Shown one piece after another: positions 50,867 to 63,890 of a stretch of DNA of 64,000 nt. The translations under genes were made by a program, and so were the position numbers. How positions within the stretch are numbered: the first letter of the stretch is position 1; each line of letters begins with the position of its first letter. The notes under the pieces are model-generated. The model worked only from the letters and a program-made list of their open reading frames with translations. It was not told the DNA's origin and did not search any database. Source of the DNA: Euclidia mi (lineage: Eukaryota; Arthropoda; Insecta; Lepidoptera; Erebidae); contig OX123190.2 in assembly GCA_944739405.2 (NCBI GenBank), forward strand, positions 64,561,805-64,625,804. Direction: 5' to 3'.

Positions 50867-51660
50867 CTATACCACCAGAAAAATTATCAAGATGTTAGAG
50901 AAGAGATAAAATAGTAATGAGTAGAAGTTTATAGATAATAAGTAAATAACTATATATAAAAATTAATTATATTATAGCTAGAAGGACAGTAGATAAACAA
51001 CAGAAAGGGAAAATATTATTTAAAGGAAATAAATTAAAGGTGCTATTCAATTTTTTATTAAGTAGGCAAAATATGTAGGTAGAAAAAATAAAAATATAAT
51101 CGTGACAAATTTACTAATTTATAACAATTTTTATATTAAATTCTGGAGATATTATATATATGGGCCTTGTTCAAGATATACACACTTAAAATAAATGTGA
51201 AGTGTAAGTGTAGTCGGTGTTTGTATGGGGCGTTTGTTCAGTCTTCGATTTTGCTTCCACGTTTTTGTCAAGCAAAAGGAGACAGAAACTGTGCCAGTGT
51301 GTGATGGACGAAGCTCACGTTTGTGTGAGCCGAGTAAATGTGTGATGAGGAGTGTAAGTTAATAAGTAAAATACTCCCCGGGTTTAAAGATGATTTCAAA
51401 TCCGTCCGTTGACAGCTGGTAGTAGATCTGTCCGCCAAAAACTGTTTGTATCGAGGTTTCAAACACCAAACTGAATGTCTTTCACACTTTACTTTACTAT
51501 TTACTTTCTATTTAACAACAAAAATTAGATATAAGCATTAAATATTCATTTAAAATTAAATAAAACTTTTAAAATTACGGAGCAACGTAATTTTACGTCT
51601 GACGTTTCCAGTGTTGCCAGTGTTGCTTTTGAGGTATAAGGTGTGGGTGTTGCTCCAACT
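50867..51660. other. Possible 5' UTR of the CR1-like LINE
   Basis: It lies directly upstream (minus-strand sense) of ORF1, with no coding frame of its own. The 5' end of the LINE was not identified; 'gttgccagtgttgcttttga' near 51610-51630 might lie close to it. Confidence 0.3.
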
Positions 51661-53730
51661 ACCGGGAGAATTGGATGGGATTCTACTTATAGGAGATAGG
51701 ATTTTCCTTAACTCCAGGAGGGGCCTGGACGCACGAGATATGTAGCTACCGCTAGCACCGTAGGAAAATGAATTCGGTAGTTTTTGAATTTATCGCGTTC
51801 ATACTGCCTAGCAGACGCCGATCTTCATTTTACAATATTTATGTAACATTCTACCTATATTTACATCAGCAAGAAACCAGTAAGACCAAGAACCAAGTTG
51901 GCGACAAAATGAAAATTCAGATTTTTTAAATTTACATTGCTATTTAATCTATGGTGCAACTAACTAGAAATTCAATTAGAAGCAGGCTAACAATTTTGAA
52001 GTAAATGAATGAGTCTTAACGCTTTAGCAAATTGGACAGTAACAGAACTATAGAATTTGTTAATTCGTAGGAAATGAGTAAGGTAAATATTTAGTATATT
52101 GCATTTATAAAATTAGTTGTCATTGATCTAAATCATCATGCTCATAACGTTATCCCAGTATCATAATCTGGGGTCCGCTTTCTAGTCTAACTGGATTTGG
52201 CTGAATATTAGCTGTCATTGATCTAAATATTAGAAACAAATGATTGATATCGAGGATATTTTTTATATTTTAGCCTATATTTTGTATTCTTCGTTTATTT
52301 TAGCTTTATGTTAGGTAAACCTTTTAGTTTGAGGGCTGGTTCAAACTAAATCCAACATTGACGATACGTCAAAAGACGTTACGTCATGACGAATGGACGT
52401 TCACATTTCATAAACAATCATATTTTTACAGTCATAATTTTTAAGTTACATTCATTTTGTGATTTAGAGTTGCGTTTCACTTAAGCTGGCAAATATTTGA
52501 TATTTTCGAGGCTTAAAAGACATAAATTATTTTGGGGTGTAATGGGACAATGCACCTATAATGTACCTAATAGACTACAGGAAAGTGGGTGATCAGGCAA
52601 CAAACAGTCTATAGTCATGCCAGCATTTGCTATGTCTGGAATGTCGTAGACCTCGAATGCCAGAGTGAGTTTAGCTGAGCGGCGGTCGTACGGAATGCGC
52701 TTTGATGCGGTATGGTAGCAATGCACGGTGCATGGCTAAGTCCTTTAACCCGCCATTGGTGACTCACGTGTCTGTGAGACCAGGTGATTTTAAAAGCTCC
52801 AATAACTTTTTCTCCCGCCGTCGATTTGTTTTGTGATTTTCAGTAGCTGCCGCGCCCCGCACCGTTAGTCCACTGCACGACAGCAGCGCATACTCATAAC
52901 CATACATTTTAGCGCAAAAACGTTTCACTACTGATGGTCGCGGTCTCATCGCAATTAGCTGTTGGTTGCATCACCTTCATTACATACATATATCTGCACA
53001 CACAGAGCTATACCTACGGTATATTACAGCCAGCGCAAATTTGCGGACAGCGCGGGCACTATATTGAGGACTTGCGACCGGCCCGTGCATGCTGATGATG
53101 ATTTTACAATACTGCAAGCGGCTAGTGCATTCCTTTGTTTATGTTGTGACATTTTATGGCAAAGGTTTCGTTACACAAGTATAACATGGAACTTCCAAAT
53201 TGTTCATTAGTGTTTTCTAATAATTACTTGAACTTGAATTTTGAGACTATTATTTGGTCCCTTGGAGGGTGAGGAAACAGATATTTAAGCTTAATTTGTT
53301 ATATTTTGTAGTATACTAATTGGTATTGAATTACCTGTGATGGATAACCTGGTGTTGCCAGCATGTATATACATTTAATAAGATACAAAATCAGCAGAAT
53401 TTTCAAACAAACATCCACCATTCTCCCATTAATAACTTAAATAAGTTAAGTTATTAATCAGAGGCATGTATAAAATCCTTCCTTAAAAAGATTGATTTGA
53501 TAAACCATCTCTTGTAAGTGTGCAAATATAATTGTGATGGATCGCCCTATCTAAACTATGATAACGACATGTGTTTTATTCCTTATTACGTGGAGATTTT
53601 GCTCTGAATGTGTGTAGAGCCTTTAGTATAATTATATAGTTCAAATATTAGTCTGTCATGTTACTGCTGGAAAGAGACCAAAATATATTCTAATACCGTT
53701 TAATATATAGAACGGTTATAACAGTCTCAA
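51661..53730. other. Unassigned; GC-richer block at about 52640-53110
   Basis: I see no recognisable coding frame. 52640-53110 is less AT-rich and CpG-containing and might be old host regulatory sequence or an unknown repeat. 52320-52440 contains several ACGT-type motifs ('acgtcaaaagacgttacgtc') of unclear meaning. Confidence 0.3.
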
Positions 53731-53734
53731 TGGC

Positions 53735-55340
53735 TCCCTTTTATTTATTTACTTTTTTTGGATAGACAAACAGTTACATATTGTGTCTTAAAACTAATCT
53801 TCTTAATATCTAATCTGTATTAACATATATAGCTATAAATATGCAACTCACACCGTCATCCACAACTTATAATTAATTAATAATATAATAGGTATTTTTA
53901 AAATTTTAAGTGTTCTTAGTGTGTTTATGTAGTTACAAAAAGCAGTCATGTGATTCTATCAACTCATTAGTATTCATGTTCTGGATTAGAGCGCTACGAA
54001 ATCTGTTATGAGACATAGCAAACATATCATAAGTAGTAAAATATTAGTTGTAGTTATTACTTATTCGCCGGAATGGCGCACGGACTCCAGCATTAGTTCG
54101 ACATGAAGTGACAACAAAAAGTGGATGTGTGCGCACCTGCCTGCCGCCTTATAACTGTTCGGGGCACAACATAGCACAGTCTATAAGTAAAACAAGTGCA
54201 TTCATATCTGTTGTTACACAAGTCAAAGAGTAGCATCATCTCGAGATATAGCCTTCTGGACTTCAGAGTCATCAGTCTATATTTTGCAAGTAAATCTTTG
54301 TGTTCTTGAAACATTTGTAATGCATAGATCTAAGAAATTTGCGTTTTACCTTTTCCAAACTATCTATGGGTTTCACACGACTATAGCATATTCGAGCTGT
54401 GATCTTATCAACAATTTATAAAGGTGAGTGTGAGTGCTTACGCGTTTAAATTCCTTTGTTGACCTCATCACAAAACCATACCTACGATAAGCATTGTTAA
54501 TTATGTTGTTAATATGTAGTTCCAAGTGCAATTTGTCATCAAGTAACACTCCAAGAACCCGAATCGAAGTGACCTTAGTCAAAAATGTTTCATCTAAATT
54601 ATAATTGTATGACATGCGATTTGTATTGAACATTTAGATAGATTTAAATAGAGTATTTTTCTTGTACAGTATGCCGAGAACCTGTCCAGATCCTCCTGTA
54701 ACAAATTACAATCTTGGTGTGTTTTAATAGATTTGAATATTTTCAAATCATCACCGTAGAGTAGGAATTTTGAATGCTTAAAACACGCACCAATATCATT
54801 TATAAAAAGAATAAACAAAAGAGATCCTTCGGGCACGTTAAATGAAATTTTGACAGTTATTGATTTTGACTGGTATCCCTTAATTACAACATTTTGAGAC
54901 CGATTTGTTATATATGACGTGAACTAACGGAGTAAGTCACCCCGGATGCCATTGAAAGCTAATTTTCTTAAAAGGTAATCATAGTCCACCTTGTCAAAAG
55001 CTTTTCGAAAGTCGGTGTAAATTGCGTCAACTTGTACTTGTAGATCTAAGTCATTTAAATATTAAGTTAGTGGTAGTTGACATTTTCTTTATAAAACCGT
55101 GTTGCTGCTCTATACTGATGAAGTACAACGTCTTATGAATTTCGTTAAACACCAGTCTTTCAAAAAGCTTCGACAAAGTGGACAGAATAGAAATAGGGCG
55201 ATAGTTTTCCACAATTTGCTATCCCGACCTATGCACAGAAGTTATATTTGCTCTTTTCCATATACCAGGGAAACTGCTTTCAGTTAAACATCTATTAAAT
55301 ATAATACTGAGTGGTATAACAATACTACTTACTGTTTTTT
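53735..55340 (-). pseudogene. Jockey/CR1-type LINE relic
   Basis: Minus strand: traces of RT fingers ('ENYRPISILSTLSKLFERLV', about 55210-55150), the palm with 'LLFILFINDIGACFKHSKFL' and the catalytic box 'LYGDDLKIFKSI' (YGDD in place of YADD), 'RVLGVLLDDKLHLELHI', then the C-terminal region ('HKDLLAKYRLMTLKSRRLYL', 54312-54253). A 3' UTR ends in a TTTA-type tail near 53735-53750. The frames 54836-54594, 54633-54373 and 54314-54093 are separated by shifts. There is no endonuclease (5' truncation). Confidence 0.8.
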
Positions 55341-55391
55341 AAGGAAATAGGGTGGTATATATGGGCGCAAATTAATATGTAATGATTATAT

Positions 55392-56270
55392 TGTTACGAA
55401 AATGTTAATAATATTTAATATTGATATTTAAATAACTATTTGTGAACACAGAACTGAGAACTTCACTACTTTAGAATATTAGACACTGTATTGACTGCAT
55501 CACTGTTTTATAAAGATTGGGTATTTAATTTATCGCTTCATTATTAAGATAACTCCAGAAACTTTCAAAGTAAAATAAATTAGTTTTAAATAACATTATT
55601 CTGACACTTATTTTTATGTTTACGGTAATAAATAACATGCGCTTATATTTGCATCCTGTTGATAACGTTTGGTTATTTAAATAAATTTGTTATTCGTGTA
55701 AAATAAATCAATTGCTGTTGTGCAAAATGCATTACAATATTAATGTCGATTTTTTATTTATATTTTATAATTAATTGTACAGTAATTTCAATTATATGTT
55801 GAAAAGGAAGTGGCAGTTAAACATTAAGTGTAATGAAGGTAAGTTTATAAAAAGGACTGTAGCTCACATTTAAATTCAATTCTGTGCTACAAATCGTCTG
55901 AAAATAAACTAAAAAATATTACGTGAGTGTTTTTATTATAATGGAGTCTGGACACGATAACCCTGGTGTATCGCCGACAGCAGCGGTGGGATAAACGCCC
56001 CCTAAGAGACTTCGGGATCTACGCTTGGCGCGAGAGTGATGGGTCTCTTGGCTTAGCCGCTATTACCAATGATGACCTGAATACTGATGCGACAAGCGCT
56101 TGGAAGCCATGTTTGGCGCTAGTCAACCCTAATCGGAGACCGCACGGTGTGTCGGAGTTATGGCGAGCACGTCTACACTTCACGTGAGGCCACGCGTCAT
56201 CGAGAGCGACAGAGCGACTACGACGGGGTGCACGCACCGGGGTATGCCGTGGCGTGAACGCTGTTCTGCT
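55392..56270 (+). other. LTR-like segment followed by a GC-rich coding scrap
   Basis: From TGTTACGAAAATG at 55392 an AT-rich 530-bp stretch leads to a TATA box (TATAAAAAG, 55846-55854) and a polyadenylation signal AATAAA (55903-55908), then an ATG at 55941 ('MESGHDNPGVSPTAAVG' and a stop). The next 300 bp are strikingly GC-rich and read protein-like pieces in two frames ('KRLRDLRLARE', 'CLALVNPNRRPHGVSELW'). This resembles a solo LTR plus the start of a gag-like gene. No second LTR copy was found in the window. Confidence 0.35.
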
Positions 56271-56984
56271 CCGAGTTCTACCAGAGGTATTTATACAGAG
56301 CTGATTTGATTAGAGTTTTTGAGAATCATCCTAATTTTATAAATGATGGTGCTTACACGATTACCTACTATCCCCGTAAGGATTACCAGATAAACATTAT
56401 ACAGTCAAAATTACGAACGTTACACCCCAAATAGAACTTATAGGTAACTGTTGTTTATCCAGGTTTGGTACATAGCAGTGCTACTGTGCTTATAGTCATG
56501 TTATGCCGTCGGCTGGGGCTCTTGTCTGTTTATTAATCGTTAGGCCATGTCGGAAACTCTCTGTAAAACTTACTTATCTACACAAGAAAGAGAAAAAGCT
56601 TTGTTGTTATGTGGTTCTACTTATATAATTATTAGTAAAGAACTATATAACTGCTCTTTTCATGTTGAAGCTCTGATATAGATCCATTGTATAAATTACC
56701 TGGTTTGCTTTCAGTTTAAATAAGCTAAGTAATTGATGTGCTGAATATGAATTCAGTTGATAGTCAATAGGTTATCTCAATAGTAAAACATCAAAGGAAT
56801 CAAAACATTATTTATAGCCCTTGGTTACAAATTACATAAAGCTATCTAACTGCATTACTTATGGCTAGTGCTCACGGCGCGATTATATGAAGCCTCTCTT
56901 AATAAATGACTTTCCACCACAAAAATAATTATTTGCATAAAACCAATTATAAAAAATAAAAAATGTTAATTATTGCTCGCTTAA
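56271..56984. other. Unassigned sequence
   Basis: No recognisable coding frame, RNA or repeat. Confidence 0.35.
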
Positions 56985-57112
56985 TAATGTGCCCGGTAGA
57001 TGGCAATAGGCTCGCCCCCTATTACATTGGGACCGAAACATATCTGGCGAAGTGTGGGTGTGTAATACACCTCTGCCTACCCCTTGGGGGATAAAAGGCG
57101 TGAAGATATGTT
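56985..57112 (+). repeat. SINE-A copy, 5'-truncated
   Basis: 'tgcccggtagatggcaatag', 'gctcgccccctattaca' and 'cacctctgcctaccccttgg' follow the SINE 3' body in plus orientation. Only the 3' half is present. Confidence 0.8.
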
Positions 57113-57585
57113 ATGTTATGTGTTATGCATAAAACCAGTAGTTTCACAGATAAGTGCATTCAACAAAACAAACTTCAGTTTTATTATATTAGTACAGATA
57201 TATTCAGAAGGTAGATATAAAAATAAATTTGTGTTACACTAATAAAAGCTAATAATTATTTGTAAAGTTACAAAATAGGTTTTATTATATATTTGTGGAC
57301 TCTGTAGGTGCCTAGATGATTTCATTTTAACGTTATGTTGAAATTGTTACTGTCAACTTGCAGCTCAAGTTAAGGTTATATAATAAGACAAGGGAACCCG
57401 ACATATCTTAATATTTGTCGCTTAATTTTATACCTGTATAGAATAGTTTGTTCCGACCATGATAAGTCCTTGCTTAACCTGAACTACTGAAGCTGGAAAC
57501 ATGAGATCTGGACAGTAGATTCCTTTATGCCAAAGCAAATAGTAAGGTTCCTTTATACAAAGCCTCCTCTTAAATTATAATTTAA
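57113..57585. other. Repeat-D-like tail (57115-57200), then unassigned
   Basis: 57115-57200 ('aaaccagtagtttcacagat' and 'cttcagttttattatattag') resembles the end of dispersed repeat D at 39340-39416. The rest is AT-rich without features. Confidence 0.4.
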
Positions 57586-57589
57586 AAAA

Positions 57590-60250
57590 TGGCATAATGC
57601 AGCCCACCCAATTAGCCAGTGGAAAATGTATTGACCACATCATACACAATGTCCGTGGCAGTAAATGTGACGTACTAGATCTTGCATTATCAGACCATAC
57701 CGCCCAAATAATAAACTGCCCAGTAAAGAAAACATGTACTCTTAAATATTGGTACACGCTAAAGCGTGACTTTTGCTCAGAAAATATGACAAAATTTATT
57801 GAATGCATTCGTAACCTTAGCTTTGATGATTCTTATCAATGTAGCAATCCTGAAGACGCATTTAATTACTTTTATGATTTATTCAAACTTTTTTATGACC
57901 ACTGCTTTCCCATTAAAAAAATAAAAATCACTACACGTAAGAAACCCTTATGGATTTCTAAAGGTAAGGTAAGGATTGTGTAGTAAGCGTAAACGAGCCA
58001 TATTATGGCAGTTCAGGCATAACTCTGCTACTAAGAATCGACAATTGTTAAAAGATTACACTACTCGGTTGAGGAAAATTATTGCATTTACACAGAAAGC
58101 TCAAAATAACTATAGAATTAATACGGCCAAAAATAAATGTAAAGCTTCCTGGAAAATTATCAATAATAATAACATGTCCTCTCCAGATGCTAATATGACT
58201 CCGAATATAGCTGTTGTACAAAATGCGCTAATTAAAGACCCTCAACTTATTGCAGAGGCTTTTAATGACTTCTTCATTGATGGAATTGACAGTACTAAAT
58301 TCAAATTAAGATCCTGTAGTACGAATATTGCCAGAAACCCAAATTCGATTTTCATCTCACCAACAACTCCATGAGATATATTTCACACAATAAACTCGCT
58401 AAATAACACCAACAGCCATGGGTATGATGGCATTATCACGGGTGTAGTCAAACGTGTTGCTCACATAATAGCACCTATTATGAGCCATATCATCAATCTC
58501 TGCATTGAACATGGTCACTTCCCCGAGAAATTGAAAACTACGATAATTAAGCCAATTCATAAAAAGGACGACAAAAATCTTATGGAAAATTATAGGCCAA
58601 TACCTCTTATTCCTATATTTTCAAAAATTATAGAAATGGTCATACATAATAACCTGTATTATTTTTTCGAAAAGTACCATCTCATAGCAAAGGAGCAGTA
58701 CGGCTTCAGGAAACGTAGATCAATCAACACTGCGCTATACGAAGTTATGCAAATGATTATTACAAATGTAGACAATAAAACTCCAGTTGTGGCTCTCCTC
58801 ATGGACATGTCCCGGGCATTTGATTACGTTGATCACGGTATACTTTTGGATAAGCTGAAGCGCTATGGAGTCAGAGGAAGTGCTCTTTGCCTTATAAAAT
58901 CCTATCTTACAAATCGCTCTCAAATGACAACAATAAGTAGAATATGTAAAAATACCCTAACGGATACTACGTACACTTCTCGAGCCCGTGGGATTATGTC
59001 TGGCGTGCTCCAGGGTAGTCTGATTGGTCCGCTATTGTTCATAATGCATATCAATGATATGCCGAAAGTCACCAAATATAATATGACATTGTACGCTGAC
59101 GACAGCACTATAATCTATACAGGAAATGACATAAGTACTCTCGAATATGATATAAATAACGACCTAAAAATATAATTAATTGGCTTATAAATAACAACTT
59201 AAAAATCAATCTAAATATAACGAAAATAATGACATTTAATCAACGTACTACTAAAATAAATCTTACCATACAATACGAAAACACTACTGTCTGTGAAACA
59301 AACATCACAACATTTTTAGGTCATCAATTAGACTGTCATTTGACATGGGAACAGCACATAGAGAGCCTTACAAAAAAATTAAATTCATTTGCATATTATG
59401 CTCTTTATAAATTATCAAAAATTGTAAGCCGCCATACTACACTATTGACTTACAATGCGTACGTCGCCTCTGCTCTTCGGTATGGTATTATCTATTGGGG
59501 CAACTCAAATGGCAGGGATATAGTTTTCAAAGCTCAAAAAAAATGTATACGATCATTCTGCAATCTACAAACAACAGATAGCTGCAACCTCTATTTAGAG
59601 AGTAAAAGATATTGACATTTTCATCGATGTACATTTATGAAATGGTAGTATTTGTAAAAAGTAACTGGTATTTATTTAAAACCCTGCGCTCTCGGCGGCA
59701 TCAAAATACTATCTGTGTTGCACCCCATAATACGGCATTGTTCGGCAAATCGGTACTCGGTATGACTTCTAAATTATACAACAACATACCGCTGCAAATT
59801 AGGACCCAGGAATGTTTAGATTCTTTTAAAAACACTTGTTTATATTTTTAGTAAATAAGTGTTACTATGTATTCTATCTCCGATTTTTTAATGGATAAAC
59901 AGAGGTATGAAGGGCCGACTTATTAATCTAGGATCGAATCTAGGACCTTATGATATTTTGTATGGACTAAATTATTAAGTATTATTATTTTTATATTTTT
60001 ATGTAATTTGACATTTCAATCTTATGATTAAGTTGTTCCGACACTTAAATTCTTATTATTTTGGTTTATTTATAATAGCATTATTGTTCAATTGTAATCC
60101 GAATATTGAAACCTTTTAATATAATTCCATATGACATTTTGTACGCCAAGCATCGGCAAAACATAGTTAGCACTTTTACCATGTTAACATCTGTGTGTAC
60201 ATAAAAACCTATGTTTACAAATTGAATAAATGAAATGAAATGAAATGAAA
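57590..60250 (+). pseudogene. CR1/Jockey-type LINE ORF2, 5'-truncated, with 3' tail
   Basis: The plus strand starts in the end of the endonuclease ('CDVLDLALSDHTAQIIN', with the S-D-H motif, 57597-57983). It continues through a linker (57976-58371) with a TGA at 58372-58374. The RT in the same frame runs to 59175 ('NYRPIPLIPIFSKIIEMVI', 'QYGFRKRRSINTALYEV', 'GVLQGSLIGPLLFIMHIND', 'LYADDSTIIYTG' with intact YADD). After frameshifts near 59175 and 59610 come the thumb ('TFLGHQLDCHLTWEQHI') and the C-terminal part. The 3' UTR ends in a (GAAAT)n tail at about 60226-60250. At least four breaks prevent function. Confidence 0.88.
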
Positions 60251-61560
60251 TTATGGACATAGGCACTCACTTAGGTTCTATAATAGTCCACCTCTAAGCA
60301 TTTTTGGTTGGAAGTCTTAAGGCAGGTGACTGCTAATCTTTTATAAATACCAAGCCTTAGTGTTTTACTTTGTAAATACAATTTATTTTATTTGAGAGTT
60401 AATTTGCAAAGTTAGTTGCATCTATATTCAAGATGGCAACCAGTGATAAACCAATAAAATTTAGTGGCAACCTTATTGCTTAGCTCTTGTGGGATACAAG
60501 ACAGTTAGGAATATGATTATTAGGATAATGGTAAGTGGGTGTAAAGAACATGATGTGAAAATCCATATTCTCATTTCCCATTTAGCAGTATTTATTCTTA
60601 GCAAATAAAAGTAATTGTATGGACTACTCATGCTTTATTTCTAAGTCAGTTGGGATTAGTCAGTTTAAGTTTATTTATTCAGATAAACAATTATTAATTG
60701 TGTATGAATTAATAAGAATTACATTACACCACATGTTAACAGTTTAAAATAAATATTAACATTATTTAGAAAATTCCCTTAAATATAACGTCAAATAAAA
60801 CTATTGGTATAAACCATATTTACTATACACATTAATAATTAAACAATACATAAAATTAAAGTTGAATTACATAATGAAAGAGTAGACAAATGATAAATAA
60901 AAACATTCATTTCAGAAAGAAAGGTCTATTTATATAAATAAATAAAATGTTGAATTAATTATAAAATACTAATATCTGAATGTCTTTATTAACTTTTATG
61001 GTTTATTGTGGTAAATTTCTTAACTGAGTGGAATCATTTTTAGAAATAAGACGGCACTAATCTTGCTTTGTAATATTGGTAGCTTGTAAATTTCTCTTTT
61101 ATGGCTCAGTTGGCAAACAGTTCAACAATTTCACAGCTTGCACTATGCCTAAAAATATTCAATATTGGATTAAACATGTTCTTACATGAAAATTAATTAT
61201 AGCACTAGTATTTTTGAAATCCTTGGATCTGCATGGTTTGAAATCATTTCATATTTATCACCAACAGTCTGACTGTTCACGGCTGAACATAGGCCTCTCT
61301 TTGTTCTTGCTATTTTGTTTTCCTGCTTGATGTGAATAAAACTTATTTTGAATATATAAAGTTTTAACTGTTTTATCAAAACTGCAAAATATGGGTATCC
61401 TGATAACTTTATATTTGACTATCTAAAATGGCACTGTCAGACAGAACCTGAGAAAATTCAGTGTCTTTTGTATTTTACCTTATGCGTAAAATATGGGCTC
61501 CAACACTGTTTTAGCAAAGATAACTATAACATCAAATCTAACTAGACCAATGCACAGTTT
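60251..61560. other. Unassigned AT-rich sequence
   Basis: The only recognisable piece is 61255-61300 ('acggctgaacataggcctct'), like an inverted RTE-type 3' end. No coding frame is supported. Confidence 0.35.
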
Positions 61561-61568
61561 GAACATGC

Positions 61569-61640
<72 letters not shown>
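61561..61640. repeat. (TA)n microsatellite
   Basis: An almost pure TA run at 61572-61640 that abuts the left end of TIR transposon copy 2, which targets TA. Confidence 0.95.
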
Positions 61641-62671
61641 CACTACTATTTTTTAATTAGTACAAAAACTTTAAGGACAGATTAGCGAAGATATTATTAT
61701 CATATATGTGACGCAAGAATTTCATAATATCAATAAAGATCAAAGTTATTATCATTTGTTTTTTGTAGAAAATCTCACTTAAATCATAGTCATATTTTAC
61801 AATCCATTCACTTATTCATTGATAATTTATGATGTAGGTAGCCATAGCAAATAAAATGAAGAAAAATAATAAATGTAGGTAGTTATTTTTAATTTTGTTA
61901 ATTCTACCCTTTCCTTCATACTTCATTCGGGCTTAGGACCGGTAAAATTTATCGTTTAACAAGTAATTAAATACGAAGGTATGTAATTAGAAAGCAAACA
62001 AATATCAAAATAAAAGATGCTGTTCTGGACTCAAAGAAAAGAGTAATTTTGGCGTATTTATGAAGTTAGAATCATCTGCTATTTACACATATTATTTTAT
62101 CATCACCATGTCAGCCTAGAGACGTCCACTGCTGGACATAGGCCTTCCTCAAGGTGTGTGGAGAACACAGACCGATTTTGAGCCGCCCGCATTAAATTAT
62201 TATTTACTTAAGTTCGTATTATTTACTAAACTTACAAGTATTTCTATTGTCCTTCGAAATGTCCACCACCGTTGTCAAAAGCATCCAATATGCACTGTTT
62301 TAATTATTGTTTGACACTGACCGGTTCACTTTTGTACACTCACAATAAGATGTCCATGGGTACACAGCTGCACTCGCGATTTTCCCACTCAAAAAGTACG
62401 CACGAAGCATAGTTACATACTCCCGTGATATGATAGGCCATCGCGTCGGGCAAACGTAGACAAACAATTAACTTTTGCAACGAAATTAGATACGCTCACT
62501 TTCGCTAGCAATTTAGCAATGTTTGTCGCATCGTCGGGGCGTGGCGCAGGCGCAGGAGGGGGGGGGGTTTGGTGGGAAAATTTATCAATGGTTCATTTTA
62601 CTATGACAGTATGCAGGTCGGTCGTAGTAGTGCTCTGTTAAATTTTTTGTACTAATTACAAAATAGTGGTG
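61641..62671. mobile_element. TIR DNA transposon copy 2 (Tc1/mariner-like, non-autonomous)
   Basis: Second copy of the element at 33413-34519. The ends are CACTACTATT...AATAGTGGTG with the same 34-bp inverted-repeat structure. It lacks about 35 bp present in copy 1 after the 'ccattcac' block. Its right part carries a segment at about 62425-62522 that copy 1 lacks, while copy 1 has extra sequence near its right end. The transposase C-terminal scrap is present but has a small insertion ('attatt'). Confidence 0.85.
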
Positions 62672-62696
62672 TGTGTATATATATATATATATTTTA

Positions 62697-62950
62697 TAGA
62701 CTCACGCCTGTATCCCCGAAGGGGTAGGCAGAGGTGTAATATTACACCCACATTTCGCCAGGAATTTTTTAGGTCCCACGTAATAGGGGGCGAGCCTATT
62801 GCCGTACCGGGCACATTACCAGACTCCGAGCTGCTACTGAGAATTTCCTAACGGAAAAACCCAATAACACTTTGCCCGACCCGGGAATCGAACCCGAGAC
62901 CTCACCTCCCACGCGCACATTTATGCCGCGAGATCAACGAGGCAGTCCGA
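62697..62950 (-). repeat. SINE-A, most complete copy
   Basis: The reverse complement starts with a tRNA-like head and has a perfect B box GGTTCGATTCC (plus 62884-62894). Then come 'gggtcgggcaaagtgttatt', 'cggcaataggctcgcccccta', and the 3' end 'ggggatacaggcgtgagtct' (plus 62698-62720). It defines the family of about 250 bp used to recognise the other copies. Confidence 0.88.
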
Positions 62951-63424
62951 GACTAACGAGGCAGTCTATATATATATATATATATATATATAGCTAAATA
63001 GACCGCACCACTTTTTGTTAGAGTAGAATTTTATTACATCTACAGTTACGAAGGTTCATGGAACTAATACTTGGGTGGGAAAGGTTGCCCACCACCTGCC
63101 TTTTGAGTGTTGCAGGTTGATGATGACATCCTGGCAGATGACCTGGACTTAGTGTGAAGAGAGGATGGACGAGCGGTCCTTTACTGATTAGCATTGTTTG
63201 TTAACCTTTGTTGCTGATCAACATCAACAATTGTATGAGCAGCTTGACCGTATGGGCGAAAGATTCGTCAGATACCGATTTACGTGGGAGAGACCGCTAC
63301 CTCCTCTACTGTCGTTGTTGGACCTATGTAATTGCATTGTATTGATATAACTGATCATGACGACCGATGATGATTATTTTATGTATATGCATTGATGTGT
63401 TTATGCGGCGAATTTTGCATTTAT
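62951..63424. other. (TA)n run, then unassigned sequence
   Basis: 62966-62992 is another TA run. 63000-63424 is less AT-rich, with pieces such as 'gcaggttgatgatgacatcc' that read briefly as protein, but there is no supported gene. Confidence 0.35.
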
Positions 63425-63890
63425 GTGTTTGAGACAAATTTTGTTTTTCCTATCCAACATCCTTCCCAAAACGCTGGCTGGCCACCATGCGTATTCTTGA
63501 TCCTGGTCTTGTTGGCTAGATCCCGTGATGGGTGATGCTGTGTGTTGGCTAGATCCCGTGATGGGTGATGCCGTGTATTGGCTAGATCCCGTGATGGGTG
63601 ATGCCGTGTGTTAGACAAATTTTATTTTTCCTATCCAACATCCTTCCCAAAACGCTGGTTGGCCACCATGCGTATCCTTGATCCTGGTCTTGTTGGTTAG
63701 ATCCCGTGATGGGTGATGCCGTGTGTTAGCTAGATCCCGTGATGGGTGATGCCGTTTGTTGGCTAGATCCCGTGATGGGTGATGCCGTGTGTTGGCTTGA
63801 TCCCGTAATGGGTGATGCCGTTTATGGGCTACATCCCTATGTGGGTGATGCCTGTGTGCGCTAGATCCCTATGTGGGTGATTAGATATAT
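63425..63890 (+). repeat. Minisatellite, ~32-33-bp unit, with a ~183-bp higher-order duplication
   Basis: The unit 'ggctagatcccgtgatgggt' plus 'gatgccgtgtgtt' is repeated about ten times between 63513 and 63890, with variants at the right end ('ctacatccctatgtgggtg'). A longer stretch ('acaaattttgtttttcctat' to 'gatcctggtcttgttggcta') occurs at about 63432-63520 and again at about 63615-63703, so a larger block was duplicated. It is open on the minus strand, but the repeat peptide is unlikely to be a gene. Confidence 0.92.

Noticed and set aside
54093..54314. Separate small gene
   Set aside because: It continues the C-terminal region of the LINE relic at 53735-55340 in another frame.
62880..62950. 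Functional tRNA gene on the minus strand
   Set aside because: The same sequence heads a SINE present in at least six other places in the window; a tRNA fold was not evident.
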